Shown here piece by piece: positions 1 through 6,963 of a stretch of DNA of 18,160 nucleotides. The notes below the pieces were generated by a model. That model ran no database searches. It saw only the letters and a program-made list of their open reading frames with translations, and was not told where the DNA came from. The first letter of the stretch is position 1; each line of letters begins with the position of its first letter. The DNA is from an uncultured Pseudomonadota bacterium. Its GTDB lineage: Bacteria; Pseudomonadota; Gammaproteobacteria; Xanthomonadales; Ahniellaceae. The stretch lies in assembly GCA_937996755.1 (NCBI GenBank), contig CALKUS010000268.1, forward strand, positions 1 to 18,160, written 5' to 3'. The position numbers and the translations under genes are program-made.

Positions 1-17
1 GTGTGCTCTTCCGATCT
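1..17. other. Illumina TruSeq adapter remnant at contig end
   Basis: The first 17 bases, GTGTGCTCTTCCGATCT, are identical to the 3' end of the TruSeq read-2 adapter. This is sequencing artefact left at the end of an assembled contig. The genome sequence begins at about base 18, and any residues read from bases 1-19 are not real protein. Confidence 0.95.
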
Positions 18-1819
18 TCTACACGCAGGGCAGCGGCGCGGGTGCCGGCGCGGGCGGCGCAAAGGTCGTCATCAACGGCCAGATCTGCCTGAACAACCTC
101 GCGACGAGCGTCGCCGACTGCTTCTCGAAATCGCCCACCGGCGTGCCGGGCAACGGTTCGAGCAACAACGGCGCGCTGAGCGGCGACGGCAACAAGGTGG
201 TGTACGAATCCACCTCGACCAACATCGTGCCGAGCGACGGCAACGGCGCGACGAGCGACATCTTCCTGTTCGACAAGGCCACGAACTCGACGCAGATCAT
301 CTCGACGACGTCCACGAACGCGGCGGCGACGCAGGGCAGCTTCCAGCCCGCGATCTCGTGCAACGGTCGCCAGTACGCGTTCGAGAGCCTCGCGAGCCTC
401 ATCAACACGGCGCCGACGCAGGCGAACACGCGCAACATCTACGCGATCACGCAAAGCCTCGGCAAGCGGCTCGTGACCGTGGGCACGGGCAACACGGCCG
501 CGAACGCGGATTCCGGGAAGGCGCGCATCACCGACGACGGCCGCTTCGTGTTCTTCGAGTCGAGCGCGAACAACCTCGTGCCGGGCGACACCAACGGCGT
601 GAAAGACGTCTTCGTCGCCGACCTCGCGGCGAACACGATACGGCGCATGTCGACGAGCCCGACCGGCACGCAGGGCAACGGCGAAAGCCGCAACCCGAAC
701 ATCCCGTGCGACGGCGCGTGGCTGACCTTCGAATCCGACGCGACGAACCTGGTCACGGGCGACAACAACGGCCGTCCCGACGTGTTCATCGTGAACATGG
801 GCTCCGGCACGGTGGCGCTCGCGTCGCAGGCGTCGACGGGCGGTGGCACGAACGGATCGAGCACGAACGCCGAGCTCTCGCCGGACGGCACCGCGGTCGG
901 CTTCGACTCCGACGCGTCGAACGTCGGCGCGACCGGCGGCACGAACGTGTTCGCGGGCGTGAATCCGTTCGCGACGCAGAACTACACGGGCGCGTGGTAC
1001 GACCCGGCGCAGGCGGGGCATGGGCTGTTCCTCGACCAGCTTTCCGACGGCCGCCTCGTCGCGTGGTGGTTCACGTTCGATCCGAACGGCGCGCAGGCAT
1101 GGTTCGGCGGCGTCGGCCAGATCCAGGGCACGACGGCGGTCGTCGCCGTGGTGCGCACGCAGGGCGCGCGCTTCCTGCCCAACTTCGTCGCGGCCGACGC
1201 CGTCAACACGCCGATCGGCACGCTGACTTTCAACTTCACCGGTTGCGGCAGCGGGCGCGTCGACTTCGCGCTCGACTCCGAGTTCGGGACGGGGTTCATG
1301 AACCTCTCGCGTCTCACGACGCCGGTCGGCGTGAGCTGCGGCGGCGCGACGGCCGCGACCGACGCGAAGAACCTGCCGTTCTGGGTGCCGCCGTCGCTGC
1401 ACGGCGGCGGCGACAAGTCGGTCGAGAACACGGTCGGCCCGATCGCCGGCATCACGGGCGCGTGGTACGACCCCGCGCAGCCGGGCCACGGCCTGTTCAT
1501 GGAGAACATCGGCGACGGCCGCGTGCTGGTCTGGTGGTTCGCGTACGGCCCGAACGGCGGCCAGGCATGGTTCGGCAACATCGCGACGATCACCTCGGGC
1601 ACCACCGCGACGATCGATTTCCTGAAGACGCAGGGCGGCCGCTGGATCCCGAACTTCAACGCCGCGAACGTGACGAACCCGGTGCTCGGCCCGGCGACGA
1701 TCGTCTTCTCGAGCTGCGATGCGGGCGTCGTGAACTACAACTTCGGACAGGGTTTCGGCAGCGGGCAGATGATCCTGCGGCCGCTGTTGCGGCCGGCCGG
1801 GACGACTTGCACCAACTGA
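2..1819 (+). CDS. Secreted PD40/beta-propeller-type protein with two C-terminal WYDP domains (5' partial)
   Basis: The open frame runs from the contig edge to TGA at 1817-1819. True coding sequence starts no earlier than base 20 because of the adapter, so the N-terminus and any signal peptide are missing. Numbering codons from base 2, residues about 45-325 hold at least four propeller-like repeats of roughly 60 residues. Their shared pattern is DGR..FES.A.NLVPGDTNG..DVFV, as in PD40/TolB-like beta-propellers. Two related C-terminal domains follow, at about 329-430 and 485-600. Each opens with TGAWYDPAQ.GHGLF, continues with a WWF..PNG.QAWFG segment, and ends in a Cys-containing strand. The Asn/Thr/Gly-rich composition and paired cysteines fit an exported protein. 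Its substrate is unknown. The internal ATG at 143 is only a fallback start, because clear domain sequence continues upstream of it. Confidence 0.85.
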   Translation, partial: CALPIFYTQGSGAGAGAGGAKVVINGQICLNNLATSVADCFSKSPTGVPGNGSSNNGALSGDGNKVVYESTSTNIVPSDGNGATSDIFLFDKATNSTQIISTTSTNAAATQGSFQPAISCNGRQYAFESLASLINTAPTQANTRNIYAITQSLGKRLVTVGTGNTAANADSGKARITDDGRFVFFESSANNLVPGDTNGVKDVFVADLAANTIRRMSTSPTGTQGNGESRNPNIPCDGAWLTFESDATNLVTGDNNGRPDVFIVNMGSGTVALASQASTGGGTNGSSTNAELSPDGTAVGFDSDASNVGATGGTNVFAGVNPFATQNYTGAWYDPAQAGHGLFLDQLSDGRLVAWWFTFDPNGAQAWFGGVGQIQGTTAVVAVVRTQGARFLPNFVAADAVNTPIGTLTFNFTGCGSGRVDFALDSEFGTGFMNLSRLTTPVGVSCGGATAATDAKNLPFWVPPSLHGGGDKSVENTVGPIAGITGAWYDPAQPGHGLFMENIGDGRVLVWWFAYGPNGGQAWFGNIATITSGTTATIDFLKTQGGRWIPNFNAANVTNPVLGPATIVFSSCDAGVVNYNFGQGFGSGQMILRPLLRPAGTTCTN

Positions 1820-1869
1820 TTCTCCGAGAGCAGACGCCCTGGAGCACCACGCAAGGCTTCTCGCAGGCG

Positions 1870-1920
1870 GTGGGAGCGGGCTTCCGGATCGAAGGAGGGT
1901 AGCTACTCCCACAATGGGAG
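1870..1920. repeat. Short inverted repeats upstream of the PLP enzyme gene
   Basis: GTGGGAG at 1870-1876 is complementary to CTCCCAC at 1906-1912. The second arm can alternatively pair with TGGGAG at 1915-1920 (CTCCCA, loop CAA, TGGGAG). The two structures are mutually exclusive. The GTGGGAGC head resembles REP-type palindromes of gammaproteobacteria. The last GGGAG also serves as a distant Shine-Dalgarno candidate, 13 nt before the ATG at 1934. Confidence 0.45.
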
Positions 1921-1933
1921 ATAAGCTTCGCCC

Positions 1934-3058
1934 ATGAAAATCGAAACGCTCGCCGTCCACGCCGCATCCGAACCCGACGCCGCGTCCGGCGCCGTCGCGA
2001 CGCCCATCTCGCTCTCGACCACGTTCCGCCACGGGCCCGCCGGCGAGCGCGAACACGGCTTCGAGTACATCCGCGGCACGGGCAATCCGGTCGAGCAACG
2101 CCTGGAGTCCGCGATCGCGGCGCTCGAGCAGGGCGAAGTCGCCGCGATGTTCGCGTCGGGGATGGCCGCGGCATCCGCGCTGTTCATGTCGCTGCCGCGC
2201 GGCGCGCACGCGTTGATCCCGCGCGACGTCTACATGGGCATGCGCATCCTCGGCGCCGAGATCATGGCGCCGGTCGGCGTGACGGTGTCGTCGGTCGACA
2301 CCACGTCGCTCGATCGCGTGCGCGAGGCGCTCACGCCGGCGACGAAGCTCGTCTGGGTCGAGACCCCGTCGAACCCGAAGCTCGAGGTGAGCGACATCGC
2401 GGCCATCGCGCAGCTCGCGCATGCGCGCGGCGCGCTCGTCGCGGTCGACAACACGTTCGCGACGCCGCTGCTGCAGCAGCCGCTCGTGCTCGGCGCCGAC
2501 GTCGTGATGCACTCGGCCACGAAGTACTTCGGCGGGCACAGCGACGTGATGGGCGGCGCGCTCGCGTTCGCGCGGCGCGACGAGCTCGCCGAGCGCGTGC
2601 TGCACTATCGCCACGTGACGGGTGGCGTGCTCGCGCCGTTCAACGCCTGGCTCATCCTGCGCGGCCTGCGCTCGATGCCGGCGCGCCTCGCCTGGCATTG
2701 CCGCAACGCGCGCGCCGTTGCCGAATTCCTCGCGTCACGCCCCGAAGTGGAGCGCGTGAACTGGCCCGGCCTTCCGGGCCACGCGAACCACGCCGTCGCG
2801 AAGGCGCAGATGCGCGACTTCGGCGGCATGCTGTCGGTCGAGATGCGCGGCGGTCGCGAAGCGGCGCTGCGGCTCGCATCGCGGTTGAAGCTGTTCACGA
2901 ACGCGACCAGCCTCGGCGGCGTCGAGAGCCTCGTCGAGCACCGCGCGTCGGTGGAGGGCGAGCACCCGCACTCGCCGCAGTCGCTGCTGCGCTTCTCGGT
3001 CGGCCTCGAGCACCCCGACGACCTCGTCGAGGACCTGCGCCAGGGGTTGGCTGGTTAG
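1934..3058 (+). CDS. PLP-dependent Cys/Met metabolism enzyme (cystathionine gamma-synthase/lyase family)
   Basis: This 374-residue protein is a member of the Cys/Met metabolism fold-type I PLP enzymes, which carry out gamma-replacement or gamma-elimination on homoserine or cysteine derivatives in transsulfuration. Visible family motifs are the cofactor phosphate-contacting FASGMAA segment (73-79), VETPSNP (142-148), VDNTFATP (171-178) with the ring-binding Asp172, the lysine motif SATKYFGGHSD (194-204) with the Schiff-base Lys197, and SLGGVESLVEH (326-336). The Tyr-Arg-NP motif reads YIRGTGNP, one residue longer than the usual Y-x-R-x-x-N-P. The length is slightly below the usual 380-400. Sequence alone does not separate synthase from lyase or from homocysteine-forming enzymes, so no symbol is given. 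The ATG at 1934 gives a full family N-terminus; its Shine-Dalgarno is weak. Confidence 0.93.
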   Translation: MKIETLAVHAASEPDAASGAVATPISLSTTFRHGPAGEREHGFEYIRGTGNPVEQRLESAIAALEQGEVAAMFASGMAAASALFMSLPRGAHALIPRDVYMGMRILGAEIMAPVGVTVSSVDTTSLDRVREALTPATKLVWVETPSNPKLEVSDIAAIAQLAHARGALVAVDNTFATPLLQQPLVLGADVVMHSATKYFGGHSDVMGGALAFARRDELAERVLHYRHVTGGVLAPFNAWLILRGLRSMPARLAWHCRNARAVAEFLASRPEVERVNWPGLPGHANHAVAKAQMRDFGGMLSVEMRGGREAALRLASRLKLFTNATSLGGVESLVEHRASVEGEHPHSPQSLLRFSVGLEHPDDLVEDLRQGLAG

Positions 3059-3117
3059 GCGTACTGCAACCAGCCGTCCCTGGCACGTGGCGTCCGGCCC
3101 GCACATCCATGTGCGGG
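3049..3117. terminator. Two hairpins between convergent genes
   Basis: The first hairpin (GGCTGGTT at 3049-3056, AACCAGCC at 3068-3075, 11-nt loop) includes the stop codon of the PLP enzyme. The second (CCCGCACAT at 3098-3106, ATGTGCGGG at 3109-3117, 2-nt loop) is a perfect 9-bp stem. Neither is followed by a U-tract. Their position between convergent genes suggests transcription termination. Confidence 0.5.
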
Positions 3118-3122
3118 CGTTC

Positions 3123-3167
3123 GGAAGCGCAGCAGGCGCCAATAAGGCGCCTGCTAAACGCGCTTCC
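3123..3167. terminator. Two-stage perfect hairpin, probable bidirectional terminator
   Basis: The inner stem AGCAGGCGCC (3131-3140) pairs perfectly with 3146-3155 around an AATAA loop. An outer stem GGAAGCGC (3123-3130) pairs with 3160-3167, leaving a 4-nt bulge (3156-3159). The TAG stop and last four codons of the minus-strand fusion gene lie inside the structure. There is no U-tract on either strand. Confidence 0.55.
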
Positions 3168-4599
3168 TCACCCAATGCTGGTTCGGTGACGCGGTGAAGA
3201 ACTCGTAGCTCGGCGGCAGCTCCTGCACGAAGCGCGTCGGGCCGGGCCAGCTCGGTACGTCGTCGAACACGATGAATCCGCCGGGCGCGACGTAGCGCTC
3301 CCAGGCTTCGAAGTCGGCCCTCACGTCCTCGTACTCGTGGCTCGCGTCGATGTGCAGCACGCCGATGCAGGCGCCGTGCGGCCACGCCGCCGCGGCCTCG
3401 AGCGTCGTCATCTGCATCGGCTCGACGATGTCGGCAACGCCGAGCTGCTGCATGTTGGCGCGGAACTCGCGGAACAGCTCGTCCGGCGCGTAGCCGGCGA
3501 GCATGCGCTTGTGCAGCTCTTCCGTCTCGGTGCCGCGCCAGGTGTCCACGGCGAACACGCGACCGACGCCGCGGTCCTTGATGCCCGTCGCGAGCCAGCC
3601 GGTCGACCGGCCCTTCCACGAGCCGAGCTCCACGACCACCGCGGTCGGCGATTGCAGCCGGGCGATCTGGTAGAGCACGCCGCCGGCGTTCGGATCGAGC
3701 CAGCCCTGGATCGACTGGATCGCGGGGCCGATGTCCTTCAGCCGCGCCAGCACGGCGTGCTTGTCGTCGCCGGCCTGGAACGGCTCTAGGAAGAGATCGA
3801 TCAGCAGCGGTTGCGACGGGTCGACGGCGTACGGTGTGAAGTCGGCGACGCCCTCGGCACGCAGCACGTCCTCGTCGATCGCGAACCGGCCGTTGAACGA
3901 GTGCGACGGCTTGACGAGGATCGCATGCGCGGCGTCCGCGACGATCTCCGGCTTGCGGCAGCGGCGCGGATCGACGCCCGGGATCATTGCGAGCGCCGCC
4001 GTGTGGATCACGGTGCGCGGCCACAGCGCGTTGATCGCGATGCCCTCGCGGCCGAACTCCGCGGCCATGCCGAGCACGCACTGGCTCATGCCGAACTTCG
4101 CCATCGTGTACGCGACGTGCGGCGCGAACCACTTCGACTTCATGTCGAGCGGCGGCGACAGCACGAGCACGTGCGGGTTGCCGGACTTGCGGAGGTGCGG
4201 CAGGCAGGCCTGCGTCACGAGGAACGTGCCGCGCACGTTCACGCCGAACATCAGGTCGAAGCGCTTCATCGGCGTGTCGAGCGTGCCGGTGAGCGAGATC
4301 GCCGACGCGTTGTTGACGCAGATGTCGATGCCGCCGAAATGCGCGACGCACTGCTCGACGGCGGCGCGCACGTCGGCCTCTTCGCGGATGTCGCACTTGA
4401 TCGCGAGCGCGCGGCCGCCGGCTGCCTCGATCTCCGCCGCGGCCGTGTGGATCGTGCCCGGCAGCTTCGGGTTGGGCACGTTGCTCTTCGCCGCGATCGC
4501 GACGTTCGCGCCGTCGCGCGCCGCGCGCAGCGCGATCGCGAGGCCGATGCCGCGCGATGCGCCGGTGATGAACATCGTCTTGCCCTGCAGCGTACCCAT
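3154..4599 (-). CDS. Fusion protein: HSDL2-type short-chain dehydrogenase plus class I SAM methyltransferase
   Basis: Residues 1 to about 270 are a short-chain dehydrogenase closely resembling the HSDL2/SDR-c type. They show the nucleotide motif TGASRGIG (12-19), NNAS (96-99), Asn121, Ser148 and the catalytic pair Tyr164/Lys168 in YTMAK. The C-terminal signature runs through FAIDEDVLRAEGV (239-251). Residues about 290-481 are a class I SAM methyltransferase of the Methyltransf_24 kind, with motif I VELGSWKGRS (323-332), the acidic VDTW (351-354), HIDASHEYEDV (416-426) and GGFIVFDDV (440-448). The join lies near residue 271, a rare CTA codon inside a CTAG tetramer. The ATG at 4599 starts 4 nt after the stop of the kinase-like gene, so the two are co-expressed. 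Human HSDL2 carries an SCP2 domain where this protein carries a methyltransferase. Substrate is unknown; SDR substrates in this group are often fatty or hydroxy compounds. Confidence 0.88.
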   Translation of the reverse strand: MGTLQGKTMFITGASRGIGLAIALRAARDGANVAIAAKSNVPNPKLPGTIHTAAAEIEAAGGRALAIKCDIREEADVRAAVEQCVAHFGGIDICVNNASAISLTGTLDTPMKRFDLMFGVNVRGTFLVTQACLPHLRKSGNPHVLVLSPPLDMKSKWFAPHVAYTMAKFGMSQCVLGMAAEFGREGIAINALWPRTVIHTAALAMIPGVDPRRCRKPEIVADAAHAILVKPSHSFNGRFAIDEDVLRAEGVADFTPYAVDPSQPLLIDLFLEPFQAGDDKHAVLARLKDIGPAIQSIQGWLDPNAGGVLYQIARLQSPTAVVVELGSWKGRSTGWLATGIKDRGVGRVFAVDTWRGTETEELHKRMLAGYAPDELFREFRANMQQLGVADIVEPMQMTTLEAAAAWPHGACIGVLHIDASHEYEDVRADFEAWERYVAPGGFIVFDDVPSWPGPTRFVQELPPSYEFFTASPNQHWVRKRV

Positions 4600-4603
4600 G
4601 GCT

Positions 4604-5239
4604 TCAACCTTTTCCTTCGTTGTCCCGGTAGCGAAGCACCTTGCGCGTCACCACGAAATAGATGCGCTTGAACGTGGCCTTCCACGTGCGCGCGAGCCAC
4701 GAGCGCCGCGCGAGCACGCGGCGCTCGACCGGCGTGAGCGCCTGCGGGCAATAGGTGCGCTTGTGCTTGAGCAGGTGGCGCAGGTCCTGCATCGCGAGCA
4801 GCCGGAAGAAGCCGCTGCGCCGCGATCCGAACCAGGCGAGCTGGAAGTCGATCACGGCCGGCGTGCCGGCGTCGGTGACGAGCCAGTTCGGCTCCTTCGC
4901 GAGGCCGTTGTGCGCGACGCCGCGCGCGTGCATCGCGAGCACCAGTCGTCGCGCCGCGCGGAACCAGGCCGGGTCGCGCGGTTGCGCCTCCTGCATCGGC
5001 TTGCCCGCGATGAAGCTGCGCTCGAGCACACCGGCTTCGTCGCGCAGCAGGCGCGGCACGCCCACGACGCCGTCGAGCGCGCGCAGCGCGCGCGCCTCGC
5101 GTCGCGCGACGCGGCCGGAGAACCAGCGCAGGCCGCGCGCGGCCGCGCGCGTGTCGCGGCGGATCAGCGCCGGGCCATTGATGCCGTGCACCAGCTCGAT
5201 GCGCCCGAAATGGTCGCGCTTGAGGACCTCGACCGCCAT
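4604..5239 (-). CDS. Small kinase-like (RIO/LPS-kinase-type) protein with altered catalytic loop
   Basis: The product is 211 residues. The catalytic-loop region reads HNGLAKEPNWLV (110-121), followed by VIDFQLA (129-135), which corresponds to the metal-binding DFG segment. This order (H-x-D-L-x4-N, then x-DF) is that of small bacterial protein or sugar kinases of the RIO/LPS kinase type. The Asp expected at position 112 is Gly, encoded by GGC where GAC would give Asp. Asn118 and Asp131 are kept. The C-terminal 50 residues are Arg/Lys-rich and aromatic, which may bind membrane or nucleic acid. ATG at 5239 overlaps the upstream stop (TGATG), with no Shine-Dalgarno, so translation is probably coupled. 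Target is unknown; activity is doubtful if Gly112 is real. Longer readings starting upstream run through another gene and are not real. Confidence 0.75.
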   Translation of the reverse strand: MAVEVLKRDHFGRIELVHGINGPALIRRDTRAAARGLRWFSGRVARREARALRALDGVVGVPRLLRDEAGVLERSFIAGKPMQEAQPRDPAWFRAARRLVLAMHARGVAHNGLAKEPNWLVTDAGTPAVIDFQLAWFGSRRSGFFRLLAMQDLRHLLKHKRTYCPQALTPVERRVLARRSWLARTWKATFKRIYFVVTRKVLRYRDNEGKG

Positions 5240-5832
5240 CAGCGCACGAGCAGCCGCGCGACGCGTTCTGCCGACGCGCGATCGGTGCCCTTTGCGACGA
5301 GCACGAGCACGTCGTCGCCACGACGCACGACCAGCTGCGGCGCGTCGCCGCCACCGTCGAAACCGGCGGCCGCCGCTTCGTCGCCGAGCCCGGCGATCTT
5401 CGCCGGCGCTTCCTTGAACGCGTACTCGAGGCCGGTCACGACGCTGTCGTAATACGCGTGCCCGTGCGAATCGACCTTGCCGCGCGCGAGCGAGCCCGGC
5501 GTGAACCACAACGCGACGATCGAGCCGCCGCCGAAGTCCCAGGTGCAGGCGCCTGCAGCCGGCACGTCCGCGCCGGCGCCCACGTGGCGAGGATCCGCTG
5601 CGCGCGTGCCGAGCGCCTTCGCGACGTCGGCCGGGGTCGCGCGTGCGCAGACGTCGAGCGCGCTGCCGGCCGTGGGTGTCTGCGCGGGCGCGAAGCGCGC
5701 GAGCAGCGCGGGCCCGTAACGCCACGCGGCCCAGCCACCGGCGGCCACGAGCGCGAGCAGCACGAGCGTGGGCAATGGCGAACGGGAGCGCTTGCGGGCC
5801 ATGGCGCGGACGGCGGGGGAACGGGGCGTCAT
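5239..5832 (-). CDS. Membrane-anchored hypothetical protein with an exported C-terminal domain
   Basis: This 197-residue protein has an Arg/Lys-rich N-terminus, one transmembrane helix at about 20-38, a short Pro/Ala linker and a compact domain from about 55 to 197. The topology predicted by positive-inside is cytoplasmic N-terminus and periplasmic domain. The domain has two cysteines, Cys62 and Cys96, placed as C...x33...C-T-W, plus LGDEA at 149-153 and a hydrophobic VLVLVA strand near the end. The pattern is reminiscent of DUF3558/PknH-sensor-like domains, but I cannot assign a family with confidence. The first ATG (5832) is used; ATG at 5802 (MARKRS) is an equally possible start, and neither has a good Shine-Dalgarno. 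The gene follows the GFA gene by 19 nt and overlaps the kinase-like gene by 1 nt. Confidence 0.7.
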   Translation of the reverse strand: MTPRSPAVRAMARKRSRSPLPTLVLLALVAAGGWAAWRYGPALLARFAPAQTPTAGSALDVCARATPADVAKALGTRAADPRHVGAGADVPAAGACTWDFGGGSIVALWFTPGSLARGKVDSHGHAYYDSVVTGLEYAFKEAPAKIAGLGDEAAAAGFDGGGDAPQLVVRRGDDVLVLVAKGTDRASAERVARLLVR

Positions 5833-5851
5833 TATGCCCCGCGCGCGAAGC

Positions 5852-6250
5852 TCAGGTCGTGGAGAGGTGCGCGATCGCGCCCGCGCTCGCTTCCCAGTTG
5901 CGGCCGTCGAACGGGGCCACCGTGAGCTTCGTGATCGTGCCGGGATCGATGCAGCGCACGTTGACGTCGATGCCGTCGGGGTTCGAGCGCGGCACGTAGA
6001 AGCCCTTGATGCCGCAAACGCTGCAGAAACGGTGCTTCGCGACGCCCGTGTTGAACGTGTAGGTGGTGAGCGCTTCCTCGCCCGACAGCAGCGTGAACCG
6101 CTCGCGCGGCACGATCAGGTGCAGGAACCCGGCCTTGTTGCACAGGCTGCAATTGCAGTCGAGCGCCTCGATCGCCGCGGGTGCGCGTACGTCGAAGCGT
6201 ACGCGGCCGCAATGACAGCCGCCGCGGTGGGTGACGAGTGAAGTGTTCAT
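5852..6250 (-). CDS. GFA/CENP-V family zinc-binding protein
   Basis: At 132 residues this matches the usual length of the GFA (glutathione-dependent formaldehyde-activating-like) family. The zinc ligands are all visible: GGCHCG (10-15, Cys12 and Cys14), DCNCSLC (31-37, Cys32, Cys34, Cys37) and CSVCG (76-80, Cys76 and Cys79). These form the two zinc sites of the fold. Most members have no proven enzymatic role; binding of small thiol adducts is the family expectation, not something shown here. The ATG at 6250 has only a weak upstream CCGGA. It is the first gene of the minus-strand unit continuing to 3154 and is divergent from the DUF456 gene. Confidence 0.9.
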   Translation of the reverse strand: MNTSLVTHRGGCHCGRVRFDVRAPAAIEALDCNCSLCNKAGFLHLIVPRERFTLLSGEEALTTYTFNTGVAKHRFCSVCGIKGFYVPRSNPDGIDVNVRCIDPGTITKLTVAPFDGRNWEASAGAIAHLSTT

Positions 6251-6327
6251 TCCGGCACGGTCGCGACGAGGTCGGGAAACCTTACCATCGCCTCGCGGCG
6301 CCCTGCCGCGCGGCGGAAGCGAATCGC

Positions 6328-6813
6328 GTGACCCTCGAAATCGTCCTCTACGTCGTCGCCGGCCTGCTGGTGATCGTCGGCCTCGCCGGCACCCTCCTGC
6401 CGGCGTTGCCCGGCGTGCCGCTCGTGTTCGGCGGCATGCTGCTGGCGGCCTGGGCCGGCGGGTTCAAGGAGATTTCGGGCTGGACCATCGTCGTGCTCGG
6501 CATCCTGACCGTGCTGGCGCTGGTCGCCGACTTCGTCTCCAGCGCGCTCGGCACGAAAGTCGCGGGCGCGGGCAAGGGCGCGTTCATCGGCGCGGCCATC
6601 GGCTCGATCGTGGGCCTGTTCTTCGGCCTCGTCGGCCTGCTGCTCGGCCCCTTCGTGGGTGCGATTGCGGGCGAGCTGATCGCGGGCTCGACGATGACGC
6701 GCGCGACGTCGGCGGGCCTCGGTGCGTGGGTCGGGCTCGTGCTCGGCACCGTGGCGAAGATCGCGCTGAGCTTCATGATGCTCGGGATCTTCGTGTTCGC
6801 CTTGATCCTGTAG
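6328..6813 (+). CDS. DUF456 family integral membrane protein
   Basis: Starting from GTG at 6328 the protein is 161 residues, the usual DUF456 size. GGAA at 6315-6318 lies 9 nt upstream as Shine-Dalgarno. An ATG at 6238 in the same frame would add 30 polar residues and overlap the divergent gene, so it was not chosen. Hydrophobic segments span about 4-26, 29-45, 52-73, 85-118 and 128-160. The family signature GTLLPALPGVPLVFGG is at 21-36, and the Gly-rich KVAGAGKGAFIGAAIG loop at 77-92. Biochemical function of the family is unknown. The gene stands alone and its TAG lies within a REP-like GTAGGAGC motif. Confidence 0.9.
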   Translation: MTLEIVLYVVAGLLVIVGLAGTLLPALPGVPLVFGGMLLAAWAGGFKEISGWTIVVLGILTVLALVADFVSSALGTKVAGAGKGAFIGAAIGSIVGLFFGLVGLLLGPFVGAIAGELIAGSTMTRATSAGLGAWVGLVLGTVAKIALSFMMLGIFVFALIL

Positions 6814-6852
6814 GAGCTTCCCGCGAATCGGTCGCCGCGATTTCGAGCGACG
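6810..6852. repeat. REP-like palindromic element
   Basis: GTAGGAGC at 6810-6817 overlaps the DUF456 stop codon and is followed by complementary stretches (GAATCG with CGATTTC, and GTCGC with GCGAC). A GTAG head joined to an imperfect palindrome is the layout of REP/SMAG-type elements in Xanthomonadales and Pseudomonas. Only one full copy is visible, so this is tentative. Confidence 0.35.
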
Positions 6853-6902
6853 CTGTATTGCTTCCATACCCCCCGCCGGCCCGCGTTTCGCGCGATCCGG
6901 CG

Positions 6903-6921
6903 GCCCCCTGACTCAGGGGGC
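6903..6921. terminator. Perfect short palindrome between convergent genes
   Basis: GCCCCCTGACTCAGGGGGC is a perfect 9-bp inverted repeat around one base. It lies between the DUF456 gene and the 3' end of the GGDEF/EAL gene, so it may terminate transcription from either side. There is no U-tract. Its GAGTCAGGG arm (minus strand) recurs in the hairpin at 12359-12392. Confidence 0.45.
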
Positions 6922-6963
6922 TGACGGGGAAGCCAGCCGAATGGCGACTGCGCCTCGCATTTC

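Noticed and set aside
1778..1795. CGGCCGC-TGTT-GCGGCCG palindrome near the end of the first gene as a terminator
   Set aside because: It lies inside the coding sequence before the stop and encodes ordinary RPLLRPAG-type residues. A role after the stop is not supported.
1902..1912. GCTACTCCCAC shared between 1902-1912 and the minus strand at the end of cydB
   Set aside because: At cydB it encodes the conserved-looking C-terminal residues before the stop. One 11-nt match in GC-rich DNA is likely chance.
4604..5725. Longer start for the kinase-like protein
   Set aside because: The first 162 residues overlap the membrane-anchored gene in another frame and are low-complexity Arg/Ala. ATG at 5239 with TGATG coupling is better.
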